64,000 nucleotides of DNA from Verrucomicrobiota bacterium (GCA_024233345.1 JACKPT010000001.1:248001-312000); one strand, 5' to 3'; positions 10,001 through 16,875 are shown, numbered from the stretch's first letter. Notes: generated by a model from the sequence alone, not told the origin. Program-made: numbers and translations.

Positions 10001-11683
10001 CCGAACCCATTCGTCCTGATCCCATCCGTTATGGCGGGTGGCGTAATTAAACAGGAGGGAGCCCGGACGGAAATGTGTGAAGGGATTCACGTAATGGGTT
10101 TCCTGACTGTACCGATCATTGTTAATGGCAACCAACAAGATCGCGCCTTCATTCTGGTTGTAAGTCGTGCCGTTATAGTTCTGGGGATATACCTTCTGGT
10201 TGACCACGACGTCGTCGCTGCTCCATTTATTCTCGTCATAGCCGCGAACGAATTGCTGGTGAATCCAGATCGCACGGGTAATTTCGCTCTCTGGTCCAGG
10301 GGTGTCGATCAACATCGGGAGTCGGTCGATGACATTTGCATTCTGATACTGGCCGAGGTAGTTGCCCTGGCCATGTTCGGGAAACACCCGGCCCCACTGA
10401 TCGGGGAGGGCATGATTGTTGCCATCGGTATAGACCAGAGAGATGCCGTCGCGAAGGATCATCCAGGTGCTCAACATATCCATGTCGGCGAACTGCGGAT
10501 GATCGTGATTCTGCGGTTGCATGACGCCGTAGTCCGGGCCGAGAGGACCGAGATTCAGCAAATTGCCCGCATATTTTTGGTTGCCCCATCCATCGATCGT
10601 ACTGGAGGCGGTGCCTTCATAGCTGAAGTCCAACAGGCGCATGCCGCGGCGAACATAGTCGAACAGATCCAGATTGGAATGAGGCACCGCCTCGCCGAAC
10701 AGCATGGCATCGTCGCGCGGCGCGTCCTCATCAAACAGGGAGTTGCGGGTGTCGCCGTCGCTGAAGCCGTAAATGGCGTCGAACTCGGCCTGGATGACAC
10801 CGCAGTACCCGAGGTAACTACCCCAATTGCCTGCGTCCTTCCATTCTCCAAAGAAGTCGGGAATGACATGCTTGGCGGCATCGAATCGGAAGCCGTCGCA
10901 TTTGGTTTCATGCATGGTCCAACGTACCGCCCGATTCAGGTAGGCATTGACATCTTCGCTGACCGGGTCGCCAGTGGATCGATCACTGTCCCGGAACTTG
11001 AAGACCTTGTTGCCGTCGGCATCGGCGACGAAGTTGTTCGAGTCGGTATAGTCAGGATACTTGTCTGGTTCAGTCGGTTGGCGCACGAAGGACAAGTCAG
11101 GACCTGGAATGTCCCAGTTCCCGGATTCATTCGAGATGTCGTTCAGGTCACTCAAAGTGTAGTGCTGAATGGCCTGATGATCGCCAGTATCGTAGTGGTG
11201 TTGCTGAATCGATCCGGATTTTCTCCAGAATTGGCCATCCACCTGCACCATGTGAAAATCTTCAGGAAGCATGTCTGGGTAGAGGGTTATCGGCGTATTT
11301 TCATCGTACCCGGGGACACCGAATGAGTTGTGATTCATCACATTGTCGAAGTATACGCGAATACCAAAACGATGCGCCAGCGCGACCAATTGAATGAGTT
11401 CGTGCTTTGTGCCGTATTTAGTGGCAATGGTTCCATTCTGGTCCTCGTCACCAAGGTCGAAACGGTCATGCAGGTCATACCCCACGGACCATTGGCTACC
11501 GGCCTTGTTGGGTACGGGAACATAGATGGAGCCATAACCGATTTCCGACAGGTGGGGGATGGTGTCGATCATCTGCTGCCAGGTCGTATTGAACCACTGG
11601 AGCATCACCTCGCCGTTGGCTAGTTGTTGGCCAGCGAGTATGCTGGCGATGATGATTCCGACAAATGTGTTGCGCTTCTTCAT
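4076..11683 (-). CDS. Giant secreted glucan hydrolase: GH13 + TSP3-type Ca repeats + GH57-like domain
   Basis: About 2535 residues. The start at 11683 follows GGGGGAA at good spacing and begins a clean signal peptide (MKKRNTFVG...LANG); an in-frame ATG eight codons upstream is less likely. Residue numbers here count from that upstream ATG. A GH13 domain has DNVMNH (121-126), GFRFDAAKH with D276, E339 (FGEA) and NHD (400-402). After Ig-like regions comes a block of Asp-rich DTDGDGLPDG-type calcium repeats (about 1146-1422). Next is a DOMON or glucodextranase-C-like module, then a GH57-like domain (about 1680-1960) beginning LLHGNQPA with FYPE near 1819 as a candidate nucleophile. A second short Ca-repeat block and a C-terminal beta module finish it. 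Likely extracellular or surface starch breakdown. Having both GH13 and GH57 in one chain is unusual. Confidence 0.85.
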   Translation of the reverse strand: MKKRNTFVGIIIASILAGQQLANGEVMLQWFNTTWQQMIDTIPHLSEIGYGSIYVPVPNKAGSQWSVGYDLHDRFDLGDEDQNGTIATKYGTKHELIQLVALAHRFGIRVYFDNVMNHNSFGVPGYDENTPITLYPDMLPEDFHMVQVDGQFWRKSGSIQQHHYDTGDHQAIQHYTLSDLNDISNESGNWDIPGPDLSFVRQPTEPDKYPDYTDSNNFVADADGNKVFKFRDSDRSTGDPVSEDVNAYLNRAVRWTMHETKCDGFRFDAAKHVIPDFFGEWKDAGNWGSYLGYCGVIQAEFDAIYGFSDGDTRNSLFDEDAPRDDAMLFGEAVPHSNLDLFDYVRRGMRLLDFSYEGTASSTIDGWGNQKYAGNLLNLGPLGPDYGVMQPQNHDHPQFADMDMLSTWMILRDGISLVYTDGNNHALPDQWGRVFPEHGQGNYLGQYQNANVIDRLPMLIDTPGPESEITRAIWIHQQFVRGYDENKWSSDDVVVNQKVYPQNYNGTTYNQNEGAILLVAINNDRYSQETHYVNPFTHFRPGSLLFNYATRHNGWDQDEWVRVNTDWTINLRVPPGHYAAYSFMVPGRTAVEPSSPILIEQPAGSLVDLMPVIREDGEHGDTDWDDDGTPNDEDPVYVQRIHGSDPIRFVSRSDGLTVAAMIRLDEGIDINGNGIDNPIGEATDVYLGYEPMAFRFRRLGSTYFGEWDALVSDMDTTVDNESDFWDRANYEVEYEVTNVAANAFDEGYHMVRTRLFRKRLGGPNDGCDIYNTFTKTFYMDQYAPTGIFGYPQTGEALWSREYGMAIRSDDTVTEVMIHIDDNDPTNDDSVTGILNGNGVATNGSGLAWAPASRSVPNPSDSHLSQYSTNYPREWRFTYRNIPSSGNATIQAQLREASSSVDTNRITTLTGTHACNAPDARLQVAWPPHGSVISFTDYEIVIQFTSCADGGSVCLSTNPANFSILIDNAFQPRDRYVLQDNQGGDGFGELRMAWSNFSAGTHTIMARYEDNDYDLQTTAEVKTTVEQTNARLIQPAPLDLNGSPSVITAPYPPPPFNYTIIAETSPDVISLRVDIDNGTWGGAATLTTSNASAKTWTFAWNNLGIAQEGTHAISVYGDTDGNTNTVEIDAHVTTTLDFRQTVTDNDSDSDDDDDGITDDEESNAYDLFTEKPLATDWSNGDVHHYYFAGKSDYLSPDTDDDGLPDGLELGLSGPLYAAATDLNADTDGDGYKNFIADLDPPVFNTDDNSGHENYVPGGDRLMRIAGTTTDPIKPDTDDDGLPDGIEDANRNGRFDAGETDPNEPDTDGDSKQDGVEDVNHNGRIDGDSNTNRMYNAGEAWVETDPLNADTDGDGLPDGWENVSCLNALDNGTNNLSTTAANDGNPDYGADGDPDGDGLSNLQEYIGDTDPCFADTGLALPGDKINIGSGKSLGKLAGVEFFEQFTDWEADDCHILDEYHGAGNLKERADVYSWGDEYDSSRDMVAFYSRDGGNLGEFYFRIDFNDLTYQAEEGNLDLYIVIDTGNPAIGEHTLPDSVNCTAEMGWEAVVAVYQTDSANVLIDENPLQNSVNSWDALSTNGVVSHPEYIRGISYRADYDAVEIAIDRQALIQAGWNGISELHYQVYTTRDGTQDSPRGAGDIGGTSDLVDAIYDDNRGSDDGILNGWINQGWVANRSKLAILLHGNQPALPASEIQDQIQHTSGGVTSGYFRALNAHAFFGLPMNLRIAGKLASTIEWAASDTSPQQSGPAFNARIRQMVRDGEVSLLSGPYDEIGLPFFNSTLNQAAIDLGNQTLNAIYGTSFPNWWDVHFYPERMMDGDTLTQLGGLGAYFGVIDQYTHLYNWFGREAAVQAQGYRINEINGVKLFAINQQASDDMFARHDDGISLGLRELLAQKANETWARDQVVVMFGLWEDFGNTTNAAAYDRNLAWIANHPWIQVVTLEDIAKGNIDASGDGEGDYWESVNRGTGLSLDPQASDFVHYSSGSDFENWYNGSASEESLRDYRFTYEGTNMTVKTFGDLDTSGTILHDAWNAVAFGSGTEKQLGRAMVIKSLWETAFHNEGEYDRSRWSYGAYKYPDSSYDTLAGFVLNGHAQTRLGALYGRVSQWSAAPPSSVSNTVEDIDLDGESEHLLFNQRVFAVFEDNGGRMIAAFVRDPISGRAFQAIGNTLAYAEGQTEDEGSSNLNGSGQPLARRTSALKDWWAAGPNTSDYVNQAYTATTVAGGWRLTSSDGKIQKTVTLTTGTSTTFEVQYQLQPSITTLYVRNGLAPNLFGLMLNGQKYLSDATEAGGAVALNQDDRVDTVVSAIGYADAGHNAAYNTAAADNDGSFASRNMRNQAFVHQIELAGSGTFSFGIQLHAQQTDTDQDGTPNETDDDDDNDGYSDMVELTIDPLLGQQQSDPWDTNSVPSDLDSDGLTDAIDPDRDGDGLSDSDELLAGTDPFDPNSCLVLTTVTRLVNGQVQVEWETVGGKRYTLSFAQNLPGQPMVWTDIPASSFQVWETDVAEGVADTESFIDDGALTGSVEPVAYRVKVDEP

Positions 11684-11700
11684 AACGATTCCCCCGAACA

Positions 11701-11720
11701 TGTTCAAAGCGGTTTACTTG
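11701..11720. promoter_or_regulatory. LacI-family-type operator, proximal
   Basis: The AAAGCGGTTT core has the AA-N-CG-N-TT layout of LacI/CcpA-family operators. It lies just upstream of the amylase start at 11683 and downstream of the predicted -10. The next two operator-like sites are 56 and 78 bp further upstream, so it is likely part of one regulatory cluster. Confidence 0.5.
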
Positions 11721-11735
11721 TGAACGCCATGACTA

Positions 11736-11764
11736 AACATAGACCTAACCCGCCCCTGGGTAAA
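11736..11764 (-). promoter_or_regulatory. Predicted sigma70-type promoter of the giant amylase
   Basis: Read on the minus strand, a TTTACC -35 and a TATGTT -10 are separated by exactly 17 bp, each matching four of six consensus bases. The -35 hexamer lies inside the palindromic operator at 11758-11775, which fits repression by blocking RNA polymerase. Confidence 0.5.
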
Positions 11765-11775
11765 GCGCTTTTACC
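11758..11775. promoter_or_regulatory. LacI-family-type operator overlapping the -35
   Basis: GGTAAAGCGCTTTTACC is a near-perfect palindrome centred on CG with AAGCGCTT at its core. This is the classical LacI/MalR-type operator form. Confidence 0.6.
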
Positions 11776-11780
11776 AGAAA

Positions 11781-11795
11781 AGTGAAGCACTTTAC
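11781..11795. promoter_or_regulatory. LacI-family-type operator, distal (degenerate)
   Basis: GTGAAGCACTTTAC repeats the operator pattern 22 bp from the central one (two helical turns), but with CA in place of CG at the centre. Confidence 0.4.
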
Positions 11796-11915
11796 CTGCG
11801 GTTTGGGGGTGGTTTTTGGAAGTAGTTGTGAAATAGGCAGTTAGGAATTCCTGTCCGGAAAGCCTTTTCGGTCGGGGAGGTGACTTCCTGCTGGCATCCT
11901 GGGCCGGGGTAGGGG

Positions 11916-12305
11916 ATGATGTCGGCCGACATGAACCAGCCCGGACAGTTGAAGATCCTGTTTGTATGCGGAAGAAATAACCGACGAAGTCCGACGGCGG
12001 AGCGGATCTTCCAAAATGACTCCCGGATGTCGGTGCGTTCAGCCGGTATCGCCGACACCAGTAAACGTCGGCTGACCCGGGAGGATCTGGTTTGGGCGGA
12101 TTTGATTCTGGTGATGGAGCGGAAGTATGTCGGGCGAATCAAAATTGCCTTTCACGACATGGATATCCTGGCGCCGATCGAAACGTTGGATATTGGTGAC
12201 CACTACCGCTTCATGCAACGGGAATTGATCGAGGAATTGAAGCCGGCGGTGGATAGCGCTCTCGAGCAGTATTGGCTGGAGCGCGAGGGTGAGTCGATCC
12301 CCTGA
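11916..12305 (+). CDS. Low-molecular-weight protein-tyrosine-phosphatase-like protein
   Basis: A 129-residue, short version of the LMW-PTP fold. The P-loop sits near the N-terminus as FVCGRNNRRSPTAE, a C-X5-R-S motif, preceded by the usual hydrophobic beta strand (KILFVC). A downstream DLVWADLILVMERKY segment corresponds to the family's central strand and helix. The classical DPY general-acid motif is not evident, as in the shorter 'protein tyrosine phosphatase' relatives of about 110 residues. It is a single gene between two minus-strand units. ATGs at 11916 and 11919 both follow a GGGG stretch, so the start is uncertain by one codon. The substrate is unknown. Confidence 0.75.
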   Translation: MMSADMNQPGQLKILFVCGRNNRRSPTAERIFQNDSRMSVRSAGIADTSKRRLTREDLVWADLILVMERKYVGRIKIAFHDMDILAPIETLDIGDHYRFMQRELIEELKPAVDSALEQYWLEREGESIP

Positions 12306-12323
12306 TTGTCCGGCGTTCCGGTG

Positions 12324-13256
12324 TCAGGCCCGCTCGGCCTGCCCCATCTCGACAATCACCGCTTGCAGGGTCTCGGTGATGGTAAGGCGGGGTTCCCAAC
12401 CCACTTGTTTCCGGCATTTATCCGAGGCCAGTACGGGTTGGTGATCGGTGGGGCGGAACCGTTCGGGATCGATTTCGATTGTGGGGTGAACGCCGGTGAG
12501 TCGGCATAATTCATCGAGCAGGCTCTGAATGGTCATGCTCTTGGCCGCAGAGATGTTGTAGGCTTCGCCCGGCTCGCCGGATTCAAGCAGTAACCGGTAG
12601 GCGGAGACCACATCGCGGACATCCAGAAATTCCCGGGTCGAGGCGAGATTGCCCACCTTCATGACCGGCTTGGATTTTCCGCTTCGAATAGCCAGCAATT
12701 GCCGGGCAAACGAGGGGACGACAAAGCTCAGAGATTGCCCAGGACCGATGTGGTTACAGGGGCGGGCGGTCATTACCGGTTGGCCATAGCGCCTGGCATA
12801 GAGCAGAACCGTGAGATCCGCGGCCAGCTTGGACACGGCATAAACACTGTCGGGCAAGGGCTGATCCTCCTCCTGAATCGGCCCGGGTCGCGGGTGGGCC
12901 CCGTAAAGCAGGGCGGAGGTCACGGCCAGCAACCGGGTGTGGGGGGAAACTTCACGAAGGGCATCAAGGAGGTGCACGGTCCCATTGAGATTCACCTCGA
13001 ACGTTTCCACCGGCTTTTCCCAGCCGTGAGGAACGAAGGCAATCCCGGCAAGATGAAGGCAGGCATCCGGGGCGGCCTGCCGCAGCACTTCCGCCAACCG
13101 GGCCTGATCCCGAATATCCGCCTCGTATGCGGGAATTCCCGTTGGAATCGGAAAGCCGGGCAAGGTCAGCAGGCTGACGGTATGGCCGTGACGTTGCAGT
13201 TCGGCGATGGCGTGCCGACCGACAAACCCGGTCCCTCCGGTGATCAGAATATCCAT
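12324..13256 (-). CDS. GDP-4-dehydro-6-deoxy-D-mannose reductase (RMD-type SDR)
   Basis: A 310-residue extended short-chain dehydrogenase. It has an N-terminal Rossmann motif ITGGTGFVGRH, the catalytic YAVSK pair, and an upstream Ser in TSALLYG. The NHIGPGQ motif after the active site is typical of GDP-6-deoxy-4-keto-mannose reductases, which make GDP-D-rhamnose from the Gmd product. I use the internal ATG at 13256, directly before MDILITGG; a frame extension to 13301 would run back into gmd. It starts seven bases after the gmd stop, so the two are translationally coupled in a nucleotide-sugar operon. A generic NAD-dependent epimerase is the alternative, but adjacency to gmd supports this call. 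Confidence 0.8.
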   Translation of the reverse strand: MDILITGGTGFVGRHAIAELQRHGHTVSLLTLPGFPIPTGIPAYEADIRDQARLAEVLRQAAPDACLHLAGIAFVPHGWEKPVETFEVNLNGTVHLLDALREVSPHTRLLAVTSALLYGAHPRPGPIQEEDQPLPDSVYAVSKLAADLTVLLYARRYGQPVMTARPCNHIGPGQSLSFVVPSFARQLLAIRSGKSKPVMKVGNLASTREFLDVRDVVSAYRLLLESGEPGEAYNISAAKSMTIQSLLDELCRLTGVHPTIEIDPERFRPTDHQPVLASDKCRKQVGWEPRLTITETLQAVIVEMGQAERA

Positions 13257-13263
13257 GGCCGGA

Positions 13264-14238
13264 TCAGCGTAGTTCGCGCTGGACCCGTTCCAGATCCGCA
13301 TCCACCATCATGTTGACCAGTTCCTGGATCTTCACCTCCGGAACCCAGCCCAGTTTCTCCTTGGCCTTGGTGGGGTCCCCGAGCAGGAGATCCACCTCGG
13401 CCGGGCGGAGGAATTTGGGATCGACCACGACATAGTCCTTCCAGTTCAACCCCACCCGGGAAAACGCCATCTCGCAGAAATCCTTCACCGAGTAGGTCTC
13501 GCCGGTGGCAATCACGTAGTCATCCGGCTCCTCCTGCTGGAGCATCATCCACATCATGCGGACATAATCGCCGGCGAACCCCCAGTCGCGCTTGGCGTCC
13601 AGGTTGCCCATCCGCAGTTCCTTTTGCACCCCGAGCTTGATCCGGGCCACCCCGTCGGTGATCTTGCGGGTGACAAATTCCTTTCCGCGGCGTGGACTTT
13701 CATGGTTGAACAGAATGCCGGACACCGCAAAAAGATTATAGCTCTCGCGGTAGTTCAGGGTGATGTAGTGGCCATAGACTTTGGCCACCGCATAGGGGCT
13801 GCGGGGGTGGAACGGGGTCTCTTCGCTCTGGGGCACCGCATGCACCTTGCCATACATTTCGCTGCTGGAAGCCTGGTAAAACCTTGCCTTCGGACAGGTG
13901 AACCGCATGGCATCGAGCATCCGGGTAACTCCCAGCGCCGTGAATTCTCCAGTCAGTACCGGTTGAGTCCATGAGGTGTGAACAAAGGACTGGGCAGCAA
14001 GGTTGTAAATTTCTTCCGGCTGGATGTCCTGGAGAAGATGAATCAGTGACATTTCGTCCAGCAAGTCGCCCTGCACCAGCTCGATCTGATCCTTGATGTG
14101 CTCAATGCGTTCGAGGGTCTGGTTACTGGAGCGGCGCATGACGCCATAGACGTCATAGCCTTTCTCGAGAAGAAATTCCGCGAGGTAGGATCCGTCCTGT
14201 CCGGTAATTCCGGTGATCAGTGCTTTTTTAGCCATCAT
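13264..14238 (-). CDS. gmd: GDP-mannose 4,6-dehydratase
   Basis: A 324-residue enzyme converting GDP-D-mannose to GDP-4-keto-6-deoxy-D-mannose. The N-terminus has the Gmd-specific NADP-binding motif TGITGQDGSYLAE. SSSEMYG and YAVAK supply the catalytic residues, and the GKEFVTRKI and LGNLDAKRDWG-like segments are characteristic of Gmd. The length is normal for the short bacterial form. The start follows AGGA five bases upstream. Its start overlaps the end of the TIM-barrel gene by 11 bases and its product feeds the reductase just downstream. Likely role: deoxyhexose for surface polysaccharide or glycoprotein. Confidence 0.95.
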   Translation of the reverse strand: MMAKKALITGITGQDGSYLAEFLLEKGYDVYGVMRRSSNQTLERIEHIKDQIELVQGDLLDEMSLIHLLQDIQPEEIYNLAAQSFVHTSWTQPVLTGEFTALGVTRMLDAMRFTCPKARFYQASSSEMYGKVHAVPQSEETPFHPRSPYAVAKVYGHYITLNYRESYNLFAVSGILFNHESPRRGKEFVTRKITDGVARIKLGVQKELRMGNLDAKRDWGFAGDYVRMMWMMLQQEEPDDYVIATGETYSVKDFCEMAFSRVGLNWKDYVVVDPKFLRPAEVDLLLGDPTKAKEKLGWVPEVKIQELVNMMVDADLERVQRELR

Positions 14239-15172
14239 GTTGTTCCTGGTTGGTGGTGGTCAGTTTCCAGCAGCTTAACAGGTGCTGGTGTGCTTTTTGA
14301 ATCTCTATTTCCGGGGTTCGGGGCGCTGGCTCAATCACTTTGGGAATGTCCCGTTGGGCCAGGGCTTCAAAGCGGTCAAAGTGAACCGCGCCGGCCGGGG
14401 GCATGACGTGATCCGTGGTGGGCGGAACCACGTCATGGAGGTGCATCCCCACCACGCGCGGCCCCAACTTTTCCATCCAGCGGTCCAGATTGATAAACCC
14501 GAGGTTTTCCCGAATCTGGACATGTCCAATATCAATCCAGGCGCCAAACCAGCGGGTGGGGAACTGAGAGAGCAGGTATTCCAGTTCCATCTCGGTGGGA
14601 AAGGACTCCCAGCTCGGAAGCAGCTCCAGGCCCAGCGCCACCCGGTTGGTCTCAAGCCGGGGCATGATTTGCGCCAGGCACTCGGCGAGGTAGCCGAATT
14701 GCTTGCGGGATTTCTTTTCCCGCTTTTCCTGGAGCTTGAATTTCAGGTTTTCATAGCGGGCGGTGAACTGCTGCCCGTTTCGGGCGAGGTCTACCAGTTC
14801 GCGGGACATCCGGGTCATGGACACATTGCCGGCATGGACGACAACGGCTTTGGCCCTCAGCGCAGCGGCCAGGTCGAGGGTCTTTTGCAAATAGACCACC
14901 GCCTGCTCCCGCTCCCGTTTTTCCGTGGAGGCCATGGTGTAAATTTCCGGATGGCCCCGGGGTGCCCCCATGGGGACCGGACAGATCGCGTGGAGGCTAT
15001 GGACCTGGATCGCGCCGGCCTCGACTGCGGCTTCGATGCCGGGAAGCAAATCCAGCCGGGTGTCATACCCCAGCTCGATGGAGGTAAACCCGAGGGCGGC
15101 AATTTCGTCCACCAATGCCCGCCCGTCTGTGTGGCGGTATGCGTTCCAATGTGTGGATAAGCCGATGTCCAT
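14228..15172 (-). CDS. Sugar phosphate isomerase/epimerase-like TIM-barrel protein
   Basis: A 314-residue protein of the xylose isomerase-like (AP-endonuclease 2) fold. It starts MDIGLSTHWNAY. Metal-ligand-like residues appear in order: H in VHSLHAI, H and N in VVHAGN, E in GLELLP, D and H in DIGH, and H in GMHLHDV near the C-terminus. The substrate cannot be read from sequence. A Lys/Arg-rich helix (KLQEKREKKSRK) near residue 150 is unusual. Overlap with gmd suggests a role in the same sugar pathway, but this family is often merely associated with carbohydrate genes. A terminator hairpin lies only ~20 bp upstream of its start, so it depends on read-through or on a promoter within that gap. 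Confidence 0.7.
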   Translation of the reverse strand: MDIGLSTHWNAYRHTDGRALVDEIAALGFTSIELGYDTRLDLLPGIEAAVEAGAIQVHSLHAICPVPMGAPRGHPEIYTMASTEKREREQAVVYLQKTLDLAAALRAKAVVVHAGNVSMTRMSRELVDLARNGQQFTARYENLKFKLQEKREKKSRKQFGYLAECLAQIMPRLETNRVALGLELLPSWESFPTEMELEYLLSQFPTRWFGAWIDIGHVQIRENLGFINLDRWMEKLGPRVVGMHLHDVVPPTTDHVMPPAGAVHFDRFEALAQRDIPKVIEPAPRTPEIEIQKAHQHLLSCWKLTTTNQEQHDG

Positions 15173-15191
15173 GGTGCGGTACTACAGGGTC

Positions 15192-15229
15192 AATAAAAAG
15201 ACCTGGAGGCCATTGACGGCATCCAGGTC
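15192..15229 (-). terminator. Rho-independent terminator of rpsU
   Basis: A 12-bp stem with one mismatch (GACCTGGATGCC / GGCCTCCAGGTC on the minus strand), a six-base loop and a following TTTTTATT. It lies ~77 bp beyond the rpsU stop. Confidence 0.8.
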
Positions 15230-15243
15230 GGCTCAATCGTGGG

Positions 15244-15288
15244 TCATGGGCGGGGTAAAAAGCTGGATGCGCTTTCTTCCTTTTCCAT
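15244..15288 (-). CDS. Possible 14-codon small ORF downstream of rpsU
   Basis: A minus-strand ATG preceded seven bases upstream by GGGAGAG opens a 14-codon frame (MEKEESASSFLPRP) that ends before the rpsU terminator. The good ribosome site is the only support, and chance occurrence is quite possible. No family can be assigned. Confidence 0.2.
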   Translation of the reverse strand: MEKEESASSFLPRP

Positions 15289-15305
15289 GATGGATCTCTC
15301 CCGGT

Positions 15306-15479
15306 TTAGACGGAGCGAATGCGCGAGCGGGCTTCCTTGCGGCGGCGGCGCTCACTGGGTTTCTCGAAGTAACGATTGGCGCGGATTTGGCGCATGATGC
15401 CTTCCTTGTCCAACTTCTTTTTCAGACGGCGGATGGCACGGTCAATCGACTCGCCTTTGCGAATTTTCACTTCAGTCAC
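15306..15479 (-). CDS. rpsU: Ribosomal protein bS21
   Basis: A 57-residue small-subunit protein, read directly from the sequence. It begins with GTG as VTEVKIRKGESIDRAIRR, continues with LKKKLDKEGI and RYFEKPSERRRRKEA and ends RSRIRSV. This is the complete bS21 pattern: acidic-basic N-terminal strand, then a strongly basic C-terminal helix. bS21 binds near the anti-Shine-Dalgarno end of 16S rRNA and helps start translation. It has its own consensus-like promoter (15534-15562) and terminator (15192-15229), so it is a self-contained unit placed between ugd and the gmd cluster. The GTG start could lower expression. Confidence 0.95.
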   Translation of the reverse strand: MTEVKIRKGESIDRAIRRLKKKLDKEGIMRQIRANRYFEKPSERRRRKEARSRIRSV

Positions 15480-15513
15480 GGTATTGTATTCACTCTCCCT
15501 TCTTGGGCTGGGA

Positions 15514-15527
15514 TTTTACTGGTAAAA
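15514..15527. promoter_or_regulatory. Palindrome at the predicted rpsU transcription start
   Basis: TTTTACTGGTAAAA, six-base arms around a two-base centre, lies where the transcript from the predicted promoter should begin. It could be an operator or a short 5' UTR hairpin; the sequence alone does not decide. Confidence 0.35.
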
Positions 15528-15533
15528 CAGGCT

Positions 15534-15562
15534 TTTATAGCGAAGCCACGGGCGTGCGTCAA
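15534..15562 (-). promoter_or_regulatory. Sigma70-type promoter of rpsU
   Basis: On the minus strand, TTGACG and TATAAA are separated by exactly 17 bp, five of six consensus matches in each. The -35 overlaps the ugd stop codon. The predicted 5' UTR is about 48 nt. Confidence 0.75.
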
Positions 15563-16875
15563 ACGGCAATTCCGGGGCGTCCGATGCTGGTATAGCTGAA
15601 CCCCTGGTCATGCATGACTTTCGGGTCAAATACGTTGCGTCCATCCACCACCACCGGGCAGCGCATGACCTTTTTCATCGCTTCCGGTTCGAGCGCCTTC
15701 ACTTCCGGCCATTCGGTCAGCACGAGGAGAAGGTCGGCACCCTCCAAAGCCTCCATCGGGGTCTTGGTGTAGCGCTGGTCCGGGAACCGCTCGGCAAAAT
15801 TCTGTTCGGCAACCGGATCCCACAACCGCAGCTTGGCTCCGGCTTCAATCAACTGGGGGACAAAATAGAGGGAAGGGGACTCGCGAATATCGTCGGTGCC
15901 GGGCTTGAAGGCCAGACCGAGGATTGCCACTTCTTTGTCCTGCACGACCCAAAGTTCGCGTTGGATCATCTGCATCACATGTTCGCGCTGGGTCTTGTTG
16001 ACCCGTTGCACGGTCTTGAGCAGCTCAAAGTCATACCCGAGGTTGTCGGCAATTTGGACGAAGGCATCGACATCCTTGGGGAAACAGGATCCGCCGTACC
16101 CGACCCCGGCGTTGAGGAACTTGGGCCCGATCCGCCGATCCAACCCCATTCCCTGCGCGACCTGCTCGACATTGGCTCCGGTCAATTCACAAACCCGGCT
16201 GACCGCATTGATGAATGAAATCTTGGTGGCGAGGAAGGAATTGGACGCATGCTTGGTCAGTTCGGCGCTCGCGATATTCATGACCAGAAATGCGCAATTG
16301 GTTTTCTGGATGATCGGCTCATAAATCTCCCGCATCAACTGGGCGGCCCGCTCGCTTTCCACCCCGACAACAATCCGATCCGGATCAAACGCATCCTCGA
16401 TCGCGGTTCCTTCCTTGAGGAACTCCGGGTTCGACGCAATGTCGAAAGGAATATCCGCCTTCATGTATTTGGACATCGTCCGCTTGAGCTGTTCACCGGT
16501 ATTGACCGGGACCGTGCTCTTCTCAACCAGCAGCCGGTAGCCGTCCATGTTTTCCGCGACTTCCCGCCCAACCTGTTCAACATAGGAGAGGTTGGCGGCG
16601 CCCCGGTATCCGGGAGGGGTGCCGACCGCAATGAAAATCACTTCGGCAAAGGCGGTTCCTTCTTTGATGCTGTTGGAGAAATGCAGCCGTCCCGCCTCGA
16701 CGTTGCGCCGGACCAACGCTTCCAGGCCATCCTCGTAGATCGGCATTTCCATGCGATGCAGCATGTCGACCTTCCGCTGGTCATTATCCACACACATCAC
16801 ATTGTGGCCCCACTCGGAAAAGCAAGCCCCGGTGACCAATCCCACGTATCCTGTTCCAACAATCGTAATATTCAT
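15559..16875 (-). CDS. ugd: UDP-glucose 6-dehydrogenase
   Basis: A 438-residue enzyme that oxidises UDP-glucose to UDP-glucuronate with two NAD+. The N-terminal Rossmann motif is GTGYVGLVTGACF. The central SAELTKHASNSFLATK helix and the active-site GGSCFPKD (Cys near residue 264) are intact. The C-terminal domain has GLAFKPGTDDIRESPS, and the GRNVFDP and YTSIGRP ending is typical. The start at 16875 follows AGGAG; the frame is open further upstream but without family similarity. It heads the minus-strand sugar-nucleotide region, supplying UDP-glucuronate for surface polysaccharide alongside the GDP-deoxymannose genes. Confidence 0.95.
   Translation of the reverse strand: MNITIVGTGYVGLVTGACFSEWGHNVMCVDNDQRKVDMLHRMEMPIYEDGLEALVRRNVEAGRLHFSNSIKEGTAFAEVIFIAVGTPPGYRGAANLSYVEQVGREVAENMDGYRLLVEKSTVPVNTGEQLKRTMSKYMKADIPFDIASNPEFLKEGTAIEDAFDPDRIVVGVESERAAQLMREIYEPIIQKTNCAFLVMNIASAELTKHASNSFLATKISFINAVSRVCELTGANVEQVAQGMGLDRRIGPKFLNAGVGYGGSCFPKDVDAFVQIADNLGYDFELLKTVQRVNKTQREHVMQMIQRELWVVQDKEVAILGLAFKPGTDDIRESPSLYFVPQLIEAGAKLRLWDPVAEQNFAERFPDQRYTKTPMEALEGADLLLVLTEWPEVKALEPEAMKKVMRCPVVVDGRNVFDPKVMHDQGFSYTSIGRPGIAV

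Noticed and set aside
9956..11326. 456-residue plus-strand ORF over the GH13 domain
   Set aside because: It is a shadow frame opposite clear catalytic motifs of the minus-strand enzyme.
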